A DNA stretch of 64,000 nt, from contig JALOAJ010000001.1 of the NCBI GenBank assembly GCA_023228885.1, positions 1 to 64,000 on the forward strand, given 5' to 3'. The stretch comes from Bacillota bacterium. GTDB taxonomy: Bacteria > Bacillota > Clostridia > Monoglobales > Firm-18. Below are positions 8,446 through 17,908 of this stretch, in pieces. The stretch's first letter is position 1. Every line of letters begins with the position of its first letter. The notes beneath the pieces were generated by a model. The model searched no databases. It had not been told where the DNA came from and saw nothing but the letters and a program-made list of their open reading frames with translations. Both the position numbers and the translations under genes were made by a program.

Positions 8446-9633
8446 ATGTTTATTGATAAAACGGTTGTTGTTGGGATAAGCGGCAGTATAGCTGCATATA
8501 AAGCGGCAGAGCTTGTCAGCCGCCTAAAAAAGATGCATGCAAGGGTTAGGGTGTGCATGACAAAAGCGGCGGAAGAATTTATAACACCCCTTACGCTGCA
8601 AAGTCTTTCTCAAAATTCGGTTGCTTGCGACATGTTTTTGCCTGCGGGCAAGTGGGAGATAGGTCATGTTTCGCTTGCCGCCGCTGCGGATATAATGGTT
8701 ATTGCGCCTGCAACGGCAAACATCATCGGCAAAATAGCGTGCGGCATAGCGGATGATATCGTCACTTCAACCGCAATGGCAACAAAGGCAAAAATTGTGA
8801 TAGCCCCCGCCATGAATATTAATATGTATGAAAATGAAGTGGTGCAGGAAAATATCGAAAAATTGAAAAAACGAGGAATCATTATCGTTGAGCCGGAAAG
8901 CGGCAGGCTTGCCTGCGGCACTTTCGGCAAAGGCAGGCTTGCTGAAATTGACGATATAATAGAATCAATTTATGAAGGCTTGCTTTACGAGAAAGATTTA
9001 ATCGGCAAAAGGGTGCTTGTTACGGCAGGTCCCACACGAGAAAAAATAGACGATATCAGGTTTATAACAAACCACTCGTCCGGCAAAATGGGCTATGCGG
9101 TTGCGCGGGAAGCAAAAAGAAGGGGCGCTGCCGTTACATTGGTAAGCGGCAAAGTTTCGCTTGCGCCGATTAAGGGCGTTGAAACAATATATGTTGACAC
9201 CGCACAGCAAATGTATAACACGGTAATAGGGCGCGCGGATGATAACGACATTATCGTAAAGGCGGCGGCGGTGGGCGATTTTAAGGTTAAAAATACATTT
9301 ACCGGTAAGGCAAAAAAAGAAAATATAAAAACGCTGGAATTGGAGCGCAACCCCGATATACTGTTTGAACTGGGTAAAACAAAAAAATATGCCCTAATCG
9401 GCTTTTGCATGGAAACGGAAGAACTGGAAATGTACGCATCGCAAAAGCTGAAAGAAAAGAACCCCGATTTTATCGTTGCAAACGACCTTATAATGGAAGG
9501 CGCCGGTTTTGCCACCGATACAAATATAGTTAAGATTCTGCACCAAAGCGGCGAAATTGAAGATTTGCCGATTATGTCAAAAAGCGACCTTGCGAACGAA
9601 ATACTTGACAGGGCTAAAATTCTGCTAAAATGA
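8446..9633 (+). CDS. coaBC: Bifunctional phosphopantothenoylcysteine decarboxylase/synthetase CoaBC
   Basis: A 395-residue coenzyme A biosynthesis enzyme. The N-terminal CoaC flavoprotein half shows GISGSIAAYKA, the active-site His in GHVSLAAAAD, and PAMNINMY. The C-terminal CoaB half shows VTAGPTREKIDDIRFITNHS and SSGKMG. ATG 8446 has AGGAGGGG 7 bases upstream; the frame is open back to 8401 but that part overlaps rpoZ. Its stop overlaps the priA start as ATGA (9630-9633). Confidence 0.95.
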   Translation: MFIDKTVVVGISGSIAAYKAAELVSRLKKMHARVRVCMTKAAEEFITPLTLQSLSQNSVACDMFLPAGKWEIGHVSLAAAADIMVIAPATANIIGKIACGIADDIVTSTAMATKAKIVIAPAMNINMYENEVVQENIEKLKKRGIIIVEPESGRLACGTFGKGRLAEIDDIIESIYEGLLYEKDLIGKRVLVTAGPTREKIDDIRFITNHSSGKMGYAVAREAKRRGAAVTLVSGKVSLAPIKGVETIYVDTAQQMYNTVIGRADDNDIIVKAAAVGDFKVKNTFTGKAKKENIKTLELERNPDILFELGKTKKYALIGFCMETEELEMYASQKLKEKNPDFIVANDLIMEGAGFATDTNIVKILHQSGEIEDLPIMSKSDLANEILDRAKILLK

Positions 9634-12014
9634 ATATAGCGGAGGTCATTATAGCAAACCATTCCAAAGCGGTAGACAGGGCATTTCATTATATAGCGCC
9701 GGAGGGTATGAACTTGTCGGTGGGCCAAAGGGTGTTAATACCGTTTGGCAGGGGCAACAGGGCAATGTCGGGCTTGATAGTTGGGTTTACCGACGAAAGC
9801 AAGTTTGAAAATTTAAAAAGCATAATACGCCCGATAGACGAGCGCCCTCTTTTAACAAAACAGTTGGTTGAGCTTGCGGGATGGATGCAAAAAAGGTATA
9901 TATGCACCTTTTATAAAGCGTTAAAAACCATTATGCCGGCAGGCGCCGCGGTTAAAACTACCAAATGGGTAACATTGATAAAAAACGAAGAGGTTAAAGC
10001 CAATTCGCAAAAAGCGGTAATCGAAATGCTTGAAAGCATTGGCGGCACCGCTGATTTTGCCATACTTTCCGATATACCTCGGGCAAGCTCTGCAATAAAT
10101 GCGCTTGCAGCAAAAGGCATTGTTTCGGTGGATGAAAGCGTCACGCAAGCAATAAACAAAAAGGTTGTGCGCATGGTGGCGGCAACCTCGTCCGCTGATG
10201 TGTCGGCTGTCGGCTCCAATGCGCCGCGGCAAATTAAAATGCTTGAGATATTGCAGCAAACAGGGGCGATAAGTGTTTCAGACCTTGTGGCGTTTTCGGG
10301 CGGCTCGTACTCTGCCGTAAAGGCTCTTTGCGAAAAAGGGTTGGTGTTTTTTGAAGACAAGGTGGTTTATCGAAATGCATACGATAAAAGCGATTACAAA
10401 AAAACAAGACCGCTAAAGCCGACAAAAGAGCAAAAAAAGGTAATAGAGGGGCTAAAGGCGGCTTTTGATAAAAAGGATATAACCCCTTCCCTCATTCGCG
10501 GCGTTACAGGGAGCGGAAAAACAGAGGTTTTTCTTCAAGTGATAGATTATATTATTTCCAAGGGCGCTCAGGCGATAGTGCTTGTGCCGGAAATATCCCT
10601 TACGCCGCAAATGACCGAACGCTTTGTGGGGCGGTTCGGCAGCCTTGTTTCGGTGATGCACAGCGGGCTTTCGCTGGGCGAACGGTATGACGAATGGCAA
10701 AAGGTTTTAAAAGGCGACGTAAAGGTTGCGGTCGGCGCGCGCTCGGCTGTTTTCGCTCCGTTTGACAACCTTGGAATTATAATTATTGATGAAGAACATG
10801 AGGGAACATATAAATCCGAAAACTCTCCGAACTATCATGTGAGGGAAATTGCTTTGCAACGCTCTAAAAACGAAGGGGCGCTTGTGGTAATGAGCAGCGC
10901 AACCCCTCTTGTGACAACCTATTGCAACGCAAAAAGAGGGCGTTATACCCTCTTTGAAATTAAAAACAGATACAACCTTTCCGATATGCCGCAAGTTGAA
11001 ATAGTGGATATGCGTCGTGAACTGGAGTTGGGCAATAAAACGGTGTTTGGCAATAAACTGCTTGCTTTGTTGGAGGAAAATATAAAAAATAAACAGCAGG
11101 CGATATTATTTCATAACAGGCGCGGCTTTAACAGCTTTGTGATGTGCCGTTCCTGCGGTGAGGTGCTTGTATGCGATAATTGCAGCATATCGCTGACATA
11201 CCATAAATACGGCGGGCGATTAAAATGCCATTACTGCGGCTTTGAGCGAAAAAATGTAAGCCAATGCCCGTCATGCAACAGCCCGTATATTCGGTATATG
11301 GGCATGGGCACGGAAAAAATCGAAGAGGATATAAAAAGCCTGTTTGGTGAAAATAGCTTTATACGAATGGACGGCGATACCACTTCGGGCAAAAATTCGC
11401 ACGAAATAATATTGCGAAGGTTTGAGCGTGAAAATATTCCGATTTTGCTTGGCACTCAAATGGTGACAAAAGGGCTTGATTTCCCGAATGTAACGTTGGT
11501 AGGGGTTATGTTGGCGGATTTGTCCCTTAACACCGATGATTATCGGGCGGCGGAGCGCACCTTCAGCCAACTGACGCAGGTTTGCGGACGGGCGGGCAGG
11601 GGAGAGCTTAGCGGGCGCGCCGTTATACAAACATATCAGCCCAAGCATTACGCATTGCGGCTTGCAAAGGAGCATAATTACGAGGAATTTTACGCACATG
11701 AAATTGCCGTCAGAAAACAGCTTATTTTCCCCCCGTTTTGCGATATTATTATGCTGCTTATGCAAGGCGAGGACGAAAGCAAAATAATAAACGAGCTTAC
11801 ATTGATTGCGGGCAAATTAAGGGGCAGGTGCTTGAGCCTTTTAGGTCCCGTTCCCGCGCCGTATGTGAAAATAAAAAATAAATTCAGGTGGAGAGTGCTT
11901 TTAAAAAGCCGTAACACAAGCGAATTGCTGCCCCTTTTGCACAGCATAATGAAGGAGCATTCAAACGGCGAAAACCATCTGACGATTGATATAAACCCAA
12001 ATTCCATGAATTGA
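9630..12014 (+). CDS. priA: Primosomal replication restart helicase PriA
   Basis: A 794-residue superfamily 2 helicase that reloads the replisome at stalled forks. The 3'-DNA-binding N-terminus is followed by the Walker A motif GVTGSGKTEVFL at about residue 290, DEEH, and the eight-cysteine zinc region beginning CRSCGEVLVCDNC at about 507-550 (further CHYC and CPSC pairs). The motif V/VI region GTQMVTKGLDFPNV and CGRAGRG follow. It overlaps coaBC by 4 bases and is followed by def. Confidence 0.95.
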   Translation: MNIAEVIIANHSKAVDRAFHYIAPEGMNLSVGQRVLIPFGRGNRAMSGLIVGFTDESKFENLKSIIRPIDERPLLTKQLVELAGWMQKRYICTFYKALKTIMPAGAAVKTTKWVTLIKNEEVKANSQKAVIEMLESIGGTADFAILSDIPRASSAINALAAKGIVSVDESVTQAINKKVVRMVAATSSADVSAVGSNAPRQIKMLEILQQTGAISVSDLVAFSGGSYSAVKALCEKGLVFFEDKVVYRNAYDKSDYKKTRPLKPTKEQKKVIEGLKAAFDKKDITPSLIRGVTGSGKTEVFLQVIDYIISKGAQAIVLVPEISLTPQMTERFVGRFGSLVSVMHSGLSLGERYDEWQKVLKGDVKVAVGARSAVFAPFDNLGIIIIDEEHEGTYKSENSPNYHVREIALQRSKNEGALVVMSSATPLVTTYCNAKRGRYTLFEIKNRYNLSDMPQVEIVDMRRELELGNKTVFGNKLLALLEENIKNKQQAILFHNRRGFNSFVMCRSCGEVLVCDNCSISLTYHKYGGRLKCHYCGFERKNVSQCPSCNSPYIRYMGMGTEKIEEDIKSLFGENSFIRMDGDTTSGKNSHEIILRRFERENIPILLGTQMVTKGLDFPNVTLVGVMLADLSLNTDDYRAAERTFSQLTQVCGRAGRGELSGRAVIQTYQPKHYALRLAKEHNYEEFYAHEIAVRKQLIFPPFCDIIMLLMQGEDESKIINELTLIAGKLRGRCLSLLGPVPAPYVKIKNKFRWRVLLKSRNTSELLPLLHSIMKEHSNGENHLTIDINPNSMN

Positions 12015-12029
12015 AAGGGATGAGATGAA

Positions 12030-12518
12030 TTGGCTATCAGAAATATTTTAAAAATAGGCGATGATGCGCTGAATAAAAAATGCAGGAATGTGGCGAAAAT
12101 CGACGGCAGAATACTGACATTGCTTGACGATATGGCAGAAACAATGCGGCAAGCAAGCGGGTTGGGGCTGGCGGCGCCGCAGGTGGGCGTTTTAAGGCGA
12201 GTTGTTGTGATTGATACGGGAGACGGGCTTATCGAGCTTATCAATCCTAAGCTGACAGAAACTTCCGATGAAACGATAGACGACATTGAAGGATGCCTTA
12301 GCGTCCCGGGCAAATGGGGTTATGTGGTTCGTCCCAAAACCGCAACGGTTCGCGCCCTTGACCGACATGGCAAAGAGTTTGAAATGACGGGGGAGGGGCT
12401 TTTGGCTCGTGCGTTTTGCCATGAGTTGGAGCATTTAGAGGGCAATCTGTTTACCGAAAAGGTTTCAAGATATTGCGACCCAGACGAAATTGAACCAAAA
12501 GAAGGTAGCGAAGAATGA
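12030..12518 (+). CDS. def: Peptide deformylase
   Basis: A 162-residue metalloenzyme that removes the formyl group from nascent N-termini. All three motifs are present: GLAAPQVG (46-53), EGCLS (87-91, metal Cys) and HELEH (131-135, metal His and catalytic Glu). The start is TTG 12030, giving MAIRNILKIGD as in homologues, with AAAGGGA 9 bases upstream. It overlaps fmt by 4 bases; deformylase and formyltransferase are a functional pair for N-formylmethionine. Confidence 0.95.
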   Translation: MAIRNILKIGDDALNKKCRNVAKIDGRILTLLDDMAETMRQASGLGLAAPQVGVLRRVVVIDTGDGLIELINPKLTETSDETIDDIEGCLSVPGKWGYVVRPKTATVRALDRHGKEFEMTGEGLLARAFCHELEHLEGNLFTEKVSRYCDPDEIEPKEGSEE

Positions 12519-13438
12519 AAGTAATGTTTATGGGAACGCCGCAAATTGCAACAAACTGCCTTAGCGTTCTATTTGAAAAACACGATGTATGCTGTGTTGT
12601 TACAAAAGAAGACAAGCCCAAAGGTCGCGGCGGCGTTATATGTTGCAGTGCGGTAAAGGAAACGGCGCAGCGCCGTCGCTGTGCAGAAATAGTGCAGCCC
12701 AAAACGCTAAAAGACGGCAAGTTTTTAAGCGTTTTGCAAAAGCATAACCCCGATGTGATTGTTGTTGTGGCATATGGGCTGATTTTGCCTAAATATGTGC
12801 TTGAATATCCGAAATACGGGTGTATTAACCTTCATGCGTCGCTTTTGCCGAAATACAGGGGTGCGGCGCCCATACAATGGTGCATTGTAAAGGGTGAAAA
12901 GGTTGGCGGCGTTACCACAATGCTTATGGACGAAGGGTTGGACACCGGCGATATACTGTTGCAGGCGGAAGTTGATATTCCACCGGACATGACAGGCGGT
13001 CAGCTGCATGATGAATATTGCCGTGTTGGCTCGGCGCTTATTTTAGAAACTTTGGAAAAGCTGGAAAAGGGTGAAATAACACCTAAAAAGCAAAACGACT
13101 CCGACCATACCTATGCTCCTATGCTAAATTACGAGAACACAAAAATAGATTGGTCCAAAAGCGCAGCCGATATTGTAAACCTTGTGCGGGCGCTGAACCC
13201 ATACCCTTGTGCGCACACCACCCTTGGCGGTAAAAAGCTAAAGGTGTTTGAATGTAAAGCCGCAAATGCAGAAAAGGGCGTAAAGGGCGAGGTTTTATCA
13301 GCCGAAGGCGGGCTTACCGTTTCGTGCGGGGATGGGGCGGTTGTTATAACCGAGCTGCAGCTTGAGGGCAAAAAACGAATGGACGCACAGGCCTTTTTAC
13401 GGGGCTTTAAAGCAGAAAAAGGTGAACAGTTGGTATGA
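12515..13438 (+). CDS. fmt: Methionyl-tRNA formyltransferase
   Basis: A 307-residue enzyme that formylates initiator methionyl-tRNA. It has the formyltransferase N-terminus MKVMFMGTPQIA, the substrate loop region with RGGV, the catalytic HASLLPKYRGAAPIQW segment, and a C-terminal tRNA-binding domain. It overlaps def upstream (ATGA) and rsmB downstream (ATGA), so the three are tightly coupled. Confidence 0.95.
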   Translation: MKVMFMGTPQIATNCLSVLFEKHDVCCVVTKEDKPKGRGGVICCSAVKETAQRRRCAEIVQPKTLKDGKFLSVLQKHNPDVIVVVAYGLILPKYVLEYPKYGCINLHASLLPKYRGAAPIQWCIVKGEKVGGVTTMLMDEGLDTGDILLQAEVDIPPDMTGGQLHDEYCRVGSALILETLEKLEKGEITPKKQNDSDHTYAPMLNYENTKIDWSKSAADIVNLVRALNPYPCAHTTLGGKKLKVFECKAANAEKGVKGEVLSAEGGLTVSCGDGAVVITELQLEGKKRMDAQAFLRGFKAEKGEQLV

Positions 13439-14688
13439 CATCACGCGAGGCGGCCGTTAGGGTGTTGCAAAAAACAGAAAAAAACGAAGCGTATGCAAAC
13501 AGCGCTTTAAAAGAGGCTTTGGCAAAAGCCGGGCTTTCCGCCCTTGACAATGCCTTTGCAACGGAGCTTGTATATGGCGTTATACGCCACAAAATGCGAA
13601 TTGACTATATAATTTCTCATTACTCATCGCAAAAACTTAAAAATCTTTCAATTTGGATTCTTTCGATTTTACGAATAGGCGTTTATCAACTTCTTTTTCT
13701 TGACAGCGTTCCGTCTTTTGCCGCAATCAATGAAAGCGTTAAGCTTGCAAAACGATATGGGCATGCCGCATCGGCAGGTTTTGTAAATGCCGTTTTAAGA
13801 GCGGTTTCAAAGGGCGGAGAAATTAAAATTCCGTCAATCGAGCAGTATTATTCGCACCCGAAATGGTTGGTGGATATGATTTGTTCGCAGTATCCCAACG
13901 ATTGCAAAAAGATTTTAGCCGCAAACAACACGGTTGCGCCGATTACCGTTCGTGTAAACACATTAAAAACAACGCCGCAGCTACTATGCGATTCTTTTAA
14001 AAAATCAGGAATAACCGCAACCGCAGACGGCGAAATTATAACCATTTCAAAATTCGGCGACCTGTCATTGCTTGAGGAATATAAGAACGGGCTGTTTATA
14101 CCGCAAGACAAAGGCGCATACCTTGCGGCCAAAGCGGTAAATCCAAAGCCGGGGCAGCTTGTAATTGATGTGTGCGCCGCACCGGGCGGGAAAACAACAC
14201 AGCTTGCGCAAATGAGCGATGATAAGGCGAAAGTAATTGCCTTTGACATACACCCGCATAAAATTTCGCTGATTGAAAGAAACGCCGAAAGAATGGGAAT
14301 TGGCTCTGTCACCGCCTTGGTGCATGATGCGGCAACCATAAAAGAAGAATATGTCGGCACGGCAGATAGCGTGTTGGCGGATGTGCCGTGCAGCGGGTTG
14401 GGCATTATACGAAAAAAGCCCGACATCAAGTGGACAAAAAGCCCAAGCGATATCGAGCAAATAATTAAACTTCAAAAATCAATTTTGGCGGCATCGGCAA
14501 AGTATTTGAAAAAGGACGGCGTTTTAGTTTATTCAACCTGCACAATAAACAAGCATGAAAACAGCGATGTAACAGACGACTTTATAAAGCGCCATCCCTT
14601 TGAAAAGGTGTGGGAAAAGCAACTGCTGCCCCATATCGATAATTGCGATGGGTTTTATATTTGCAAGCTAATCCGCCGAAGTTTTTAA
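13435..14688 (+). CDS. rsmB: 16S rRNA (cytosine-967 C5) methyltransferase RsmB
   Basis: A 417-residue SAM-dependent rRNA methyltransferase. The N-terminal NusB-like helical domain (residues 1-140) is followed by the methyltransferase core with the SAM loop CAAPGGKTTQLAQ, the catalytic Cys in ADVPCSGLG and the second Cys in VYSTCTINKHEN. It closes the operon. In many Firmicutes rlmN, stp and pknB follow here; in this window the operon instead ends tail to tail with a DUF4153 gene, the two sharing 4 bases (14685-14688). Confidence 0.93.
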   Translation: MTSREAAVRVLQKTEKNEAYANSALKEALAKAGLSALDNAFATELVYGVIRHKMRIDYIISHYSSQKLKNLSIWILSILRIGVYQLLFLDSVPSFAAINESVKLAKRYGHAASAGFVNAVLRAVSKGGEIKIPSIEQYYSHPKWLVDMICSQYPNDCKKILAANNTVAPITVRVNTLKTTPQLLCDSFKKSGITATADGEIITISKFGDLSLLEEYKNGLFIPQDKGAYLAAKAVNPKPGQLVIDVCAAPGGKTTQLAQMSDDKAKVIAFDIHPHKISLIERNAERMGIGSVTALVHDAATIKEEYVGTADSVLADVPCSGLGIIRKKPDIKWTKSPSDIEQIIKLQKSILAASAKYLKKDGVLVYSTCTINKHENSDVTDDFIKRHPFEKVWEKQLLPHIDNCDGFYICKLIRRSF

Positions 14689-16367
14689 TGTGTTTTTTTA
14701 ATTTTCAGCAGCACGGTATACCCGCCGTAATTATATGACGCTCCGTTAAACGATATAGAACTGAAAATATATTTTAGCTTTACAAAATCGTTTTCAAACT
14801 CATATATTAAATTTTCTTCCTCTTGCATATCCTTTTCTTTATCAAGCTTATCAAAAATGTTTCGTGAAATTTCGCTCATCGGTATGTCGCACACAATTTC
14901 ACCATTGAATTTTATGGTGATGCCTTCTTTTGACAGCCTTGTTATTTCAATAGATACTCCATCTTTTGCAAAAGAAGCAAATTCACTTCCGTAATCATAC
15001 AAAATATAGTCATAACCCGTTATTTCTTTCGGGCTGTTTCGTTCATTAGTGTGATAATGCTTGTTTATACGGTCAACATCAAAGCCCAAAATGTCTTTTA
15101 AATCGCCTTCCGGTAAATATGACGGCTTATTCAAATCCGACCTTTCGATATATCTGATAAGACCTGCTATTTCATTTTTATCATCTTCCGAAACATTTTC
15201 GCTCGGAACAATTTTGCCGTCTATCAGCATATTATTATCGGTAAGCAACCCTTTAAGCCGCTTTGATTGGCTTGTTGATGCGGCATTGTACGCGCTTTGC
15301 GGACCAAAGGCGCTTAAAATACAGCAAGCCGAAACAACAATGCAGGAAAATCTTTGAAGCCTGCCCTTTTTAATTTTAATAAGCAACACGCTTACCAAAG
15401 CGCCAAACCCGCCGATTATAACAAGGTAGCGGGTTACCGTTATTCCATAATGCATTATTTGGCGGATTGCCGCAAGATACAGCACGAAAATTACAGGAAA
15501 AAGCAAAAAAGGCAAAGTTTTTGTTACATTAAACGAAAGTTTGCCGTCAAAATGCGATATCAATATAAGGGTTGGAATGCAAACCGCCAAAAAAGCAAGC
15601 GATATTCCGCCTGCCTCGCTTATAGGCAATGAGCGGTTTATAATAAGCTTAATGTAATATAGATAAAGCACCGCCGAAAAGGCAATAACCACCGGTAAAA
15701 CCACATAACTCAAAAGCGCTTTTAATGATTTCGGATAATCGGCGTCGGTGTCTTTTTTCGGAACTCCCATAAGGAACATAATGGGCAAAAAGATTACAAA
15801 GCAAATTCGGAAAACCTCGCCAAGCCAATCGCCGTTTAAGCTGACAAGCAATAGGTCAATTCCGGAAAATATTGCGGACACCCCTAAAAAAAGCACAAAC
15901 GAAAACAGGGCGGACGAAGCAAGCCGCACCAGTATTAAGGCGGCGTTTTTTTCAAACCCCCTGCCCGTTTTTATGTAGGGCGCGGCTATTGCGAATAAAG
16001 CGGCGGCGCAAAGCACCATTGCAAATTGTGAAAACCCTCTTGCGCCATCTCCTGTTGCGGCAACAAAGTAATAACCTTGAATCAACAAATATACCGCTCC
16101 GGCGGTTATAATTCTGTTTTTTATGTTGCTTATGTTCAAGCCTTCCAACAAAAGTTCTCCTGCCGCGAACAAAATAAACCCCACCGACAACACAAAAATA
16201 AGCTTGTAAAATATTTTATCGTCAAAAAAATCATGGTGTTCTTGCAACTCAAAAACAGTAAACAAAGCCAAGCTGCAAAGCGCCGATATCGGAAAACGCA
16301 AAAAAGCCTCATAAACTCGCTTGGGAAAGGTTTTAAACCATAAAAGAGCTTTTTTAAATAGTTTCAA
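14685..16367 (-). CDS. DUF4153 family multi-pass membrane protein
   Basis: A 560-residue protein with about a dozen hydrophobic segments in the N-terminal 370 residues and a soluble C-terminal 180 residues that lies outside the membrane span. It resembles DUF4153 proteins of unknown function, common in Firmicutes. TTG 16367 is preferred because AGGAG lies 9 bases upstream; the TTG at 16373 lies almost on that site. It is convergent with rsmB, and downstream of and codirectional with the gene at 16430-17626, with 62 bases between. Confidence 0.7.
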   Translation of the reverse strand: MKLFKKALLWFKTFPKRVYEAFLRFPISALCSLALFTVFELQEHHDFFDDKIFYKLIFVLSVGFILFAAGELLLEGLNISNIKNRIITAGAVYLLIQGYYFVAATGDGARGFSQFAMVLCAAALFAIAAPYIKTGRGFEKNAALILVRLASSALFSFVLFLGVSAIFSGIDLLLVSLNGDWLGEVFRICFVIFLPIMFLMGVPKKDTDADYPKSLKALLSYVVLPVVIAFSAVLYLYYIKLIINRSLPISEAGGISLAFLAVCIPTLILISHFDGKLSFNVTKTLPFLLFPVIFVLYLAAIRQIMHYGITVTRYLVIIGGFGALVSVLLIKIKKGRLQRFSCIVVSACCILSAFGPQSAYNAASTSQSKRLKGLLTDNNMLIDGKIVPSENVSEDDKNEIAGLIRYIERSDLNKPSYLPEGDLKDILGFDVDRINKHYHTNERNSPKEITGYDYILYDYGSEFASFAKDGVSIEITRLSKEGITIKFNGEIVCDIPMSEISRNIFDKLDKEKDMQEEENLIYEFENDFVKLKYIFSSISFNGASYNYGGYTVLLKIKKTH

Positions 16368-16429
16368 CGGCAATTTCTCCTTTGTGTTAATTTATGTTTC
16401 TCCAAGTATATCAGTATTTGCCAAAAGTT

Positions 16430-17626
16430 TCAAGCCCCGTTTTCCGGATTTTCATTGCTTTGTTCTTCGTCTGATACTTCTTGTTCATTTTCTAAAGACA
16501 AACTGCTTTGCTCTGCTGTTAGGTCATACTGCTTTTCGTTTAAATCTTTTATTGCTTTTTCAATCATGCAAAGACGAAAGTCAATTTCCGCTATTATGTT
16601 ATCCATGTGCCGCATTTCGGTTTCCAACTTTAAAAGGTGCAAGCCGCTGTTTGCTTTAGGCTCCGGCTGCACAGCTCTTTGGGGCGGCGTTTTGTTCACC
16701 TTTAAAAAATTGCTCATTAAAAACAGCGAAACGATATTATCTTTAATATACCCGTAGCAATGCCTTGCGCCGCATTGCTCAAACGATGTAGCCGCCAAAC
16801 CAAACAGTTTGACAGGCACAAACCGCTCCGGCATAAATTCTATCGGCTGTGAAAATGTATTTCCGTTATCACTGCTGGGGCTTGCATAGACCCTGGCATC
16901 TTTTGGGCTTTCCCACATCACATATATTTCGGAATCCTTTTGCATTATAATCGGGTTTTTGCCGTGTTCGCCCACAACCTTTTGCTCGCCTTGCGACAGA
17001 TAAACAACTTTGTTATCCGCCGTAACTCCCGCCGCATGAATTTTATCGTTGACGAAAACATACGGGCTTTTTAAACTTTCCGCCGAGGTGGGTGTAAATT
17101 CGCCCCATTGCTTTGTGTTCCACGAAAATTGCCGCCAACCGGGCACACCGTTGCCGTTGGTGTAAAGTAAGTGAATATTGCCGTTGTTATCCTTGGCGCA
17201 TGAAAAATCGCCGGCGGCGTAATCTATTGCAACCGGCACATCGCTGCTTTCAATCATATGGTGCGACAACAGCCTTTTCCCTTTGTAATCGACTGCATAA
17301 ATCACGCTTATTAAATTATCGGTATGAAAAATGTTAAAATTTTTAGAGTATGACGAGGATGATTTGCTTTTTAAAAGGGTGTATTTTTCCCACTTTCCCT
17401 TTTCGTTTTTTATGTAAATAATATTGCCTTCGCTGTCTTGGCATGTTATATGGGTAATGTCGTTATCGTCGATTAATATGTCGTAATCGCTTTGTCCATC
17501 TGCCATAATAACCTCATACCCCGTTATGCGGGCATCTGTCATGGTGCAAAGATAAATGCCGTTTCTCGGGCTGTGACAAAAATGCCTGATACACCCAAAA
17601 GAGTGCTTTACTAAGTAATCCGCCAT
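16430..17626 (-). CDS. Beta-propeller-like protein with Asp-box and C-terminal coiled coil
   Basis: A 398-residue protein I cannot assign to a named family. Residues about 1-300 carry repeated short beta units such as DSEGNIIYIKNEKGKWEKY, DNNGNIHLLYTNGNG and the sialidase-type Asp-box SSDNGNTFSQP, suggesting a propeller. Residues about 330-385 are predicted coiled coil (LKLETEMRHMDNIIAEIDFR), and the tail is acidic. No signal peptide or membrane segment is seen, so it is probably cytoplasmic. AAGGAGG precedes ATG 17626. It is divergent from ddl. Confidence 0.6.
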   Translation of the reverse strand: MADYLVKHSFGCIRHFCHSPRNGIYLCTMTDARITGYEVIMADGQSDYDILIDDNDITHITCQDSEGNIIYIKNEKGKWEKYTLLKSKSSSSYSKNFNIFHTDNLISVIYAVDYKGKRLLSHHMIESSDVPVAIDYAAGDFSCAKDNNGNIHLLYTNGNGVPGWRQFSWNTKQWGEFTPTSAESLKSPYVFVNDKIHAAGVTADNKVVYLSQGEQKVVGEHGKNPIIMQKDSEIYVMWESPKDARVYASPSSDNGNTFSQPIEFMPERFVPVKLFGLAATSFEQCGARHCYGYIKDNIVSLFLMSNFLKVNKTPPQRAVQPEPKANSGLHLLKLETEMRHMDNIIAEIDFRLCMIEKAIKDLNEKQYDLTAEQSSLSLENEQEVSDEEQSNENPENGA

Positions 17627-17713
17627 AAATAAACCTCCTTACCGTAGTTGGATATTACATATTATGATAATAAAGGCAATAATAGAATGAGCATTACAAT
17701 TATATTTCAAAAA

Positions 17714-17742
17714 TTGTTTCATATAATTTATTATGGTATAAT
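17714..17742 (+). promoter_or_regulatory. SigA promoter with extended -10 upstream of ddl
   Basis: TTGTTT (17714-17719), 17-bp spacer, TATAAT (17737-17742) preceded by TGG, an extended -10. The initial transcript would begin inside the palindrome at 17736-17764. Confidence 0.6.
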
Positions 17743-17764
17743 ATCTGCAAAGCAGATATTATAC
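17736..17764. repeat. 13-bp perfect palindromic hairpin over the ddl promoter
   Basis: GTATAATATCTGC (17736-17748) and GCAGATATTATAC (17752-17764) are perfect complements with an AAA loop. The left arm contains the -10 element, so a protein binding the palindrome would occlude the promoter. It could be an operator or part of a small inverted-repeat element. Confidence 0.55.
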
Positions 17765-17829
17765 TTGCTCCGCAGGAATTTATGCGCCGCCGATATTTTC
17801 CTCACTTTATTCGGAAACGGCGTTGCGCA

Positions 17830-17863
17830 ATTATACCAAAATCCTTCGGATTTGTGGTATAAT
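17830..17863. repeat. Second hairpin and extended -10 before ddl
   Basis: ATTATACC (17830-17837) pairs with GGTATAAT (17856-17863) and AATCC with GGATT around a TTC loop, with one bulge. The right arm TGTGGTATAAT is a perfect extended -10, giving a possible second promoter about 40 bases before the ddl start codon. Both hairpins in this gap share the GGTATAAT core. Confidence 0.5.
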
Positions 17864-17908
17864 GAGCTATGCAATATTATTGGCAATAAATCGGAGGTTT
17901 TAAAAAAT

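Noticed and set aside
17648..17908. N-terminal extension of the ddl reading frame
   Set aside because: The extension covers two promoter-like hairpins, is unlike any ligase, and ATG 17909 has its own GGAGG.
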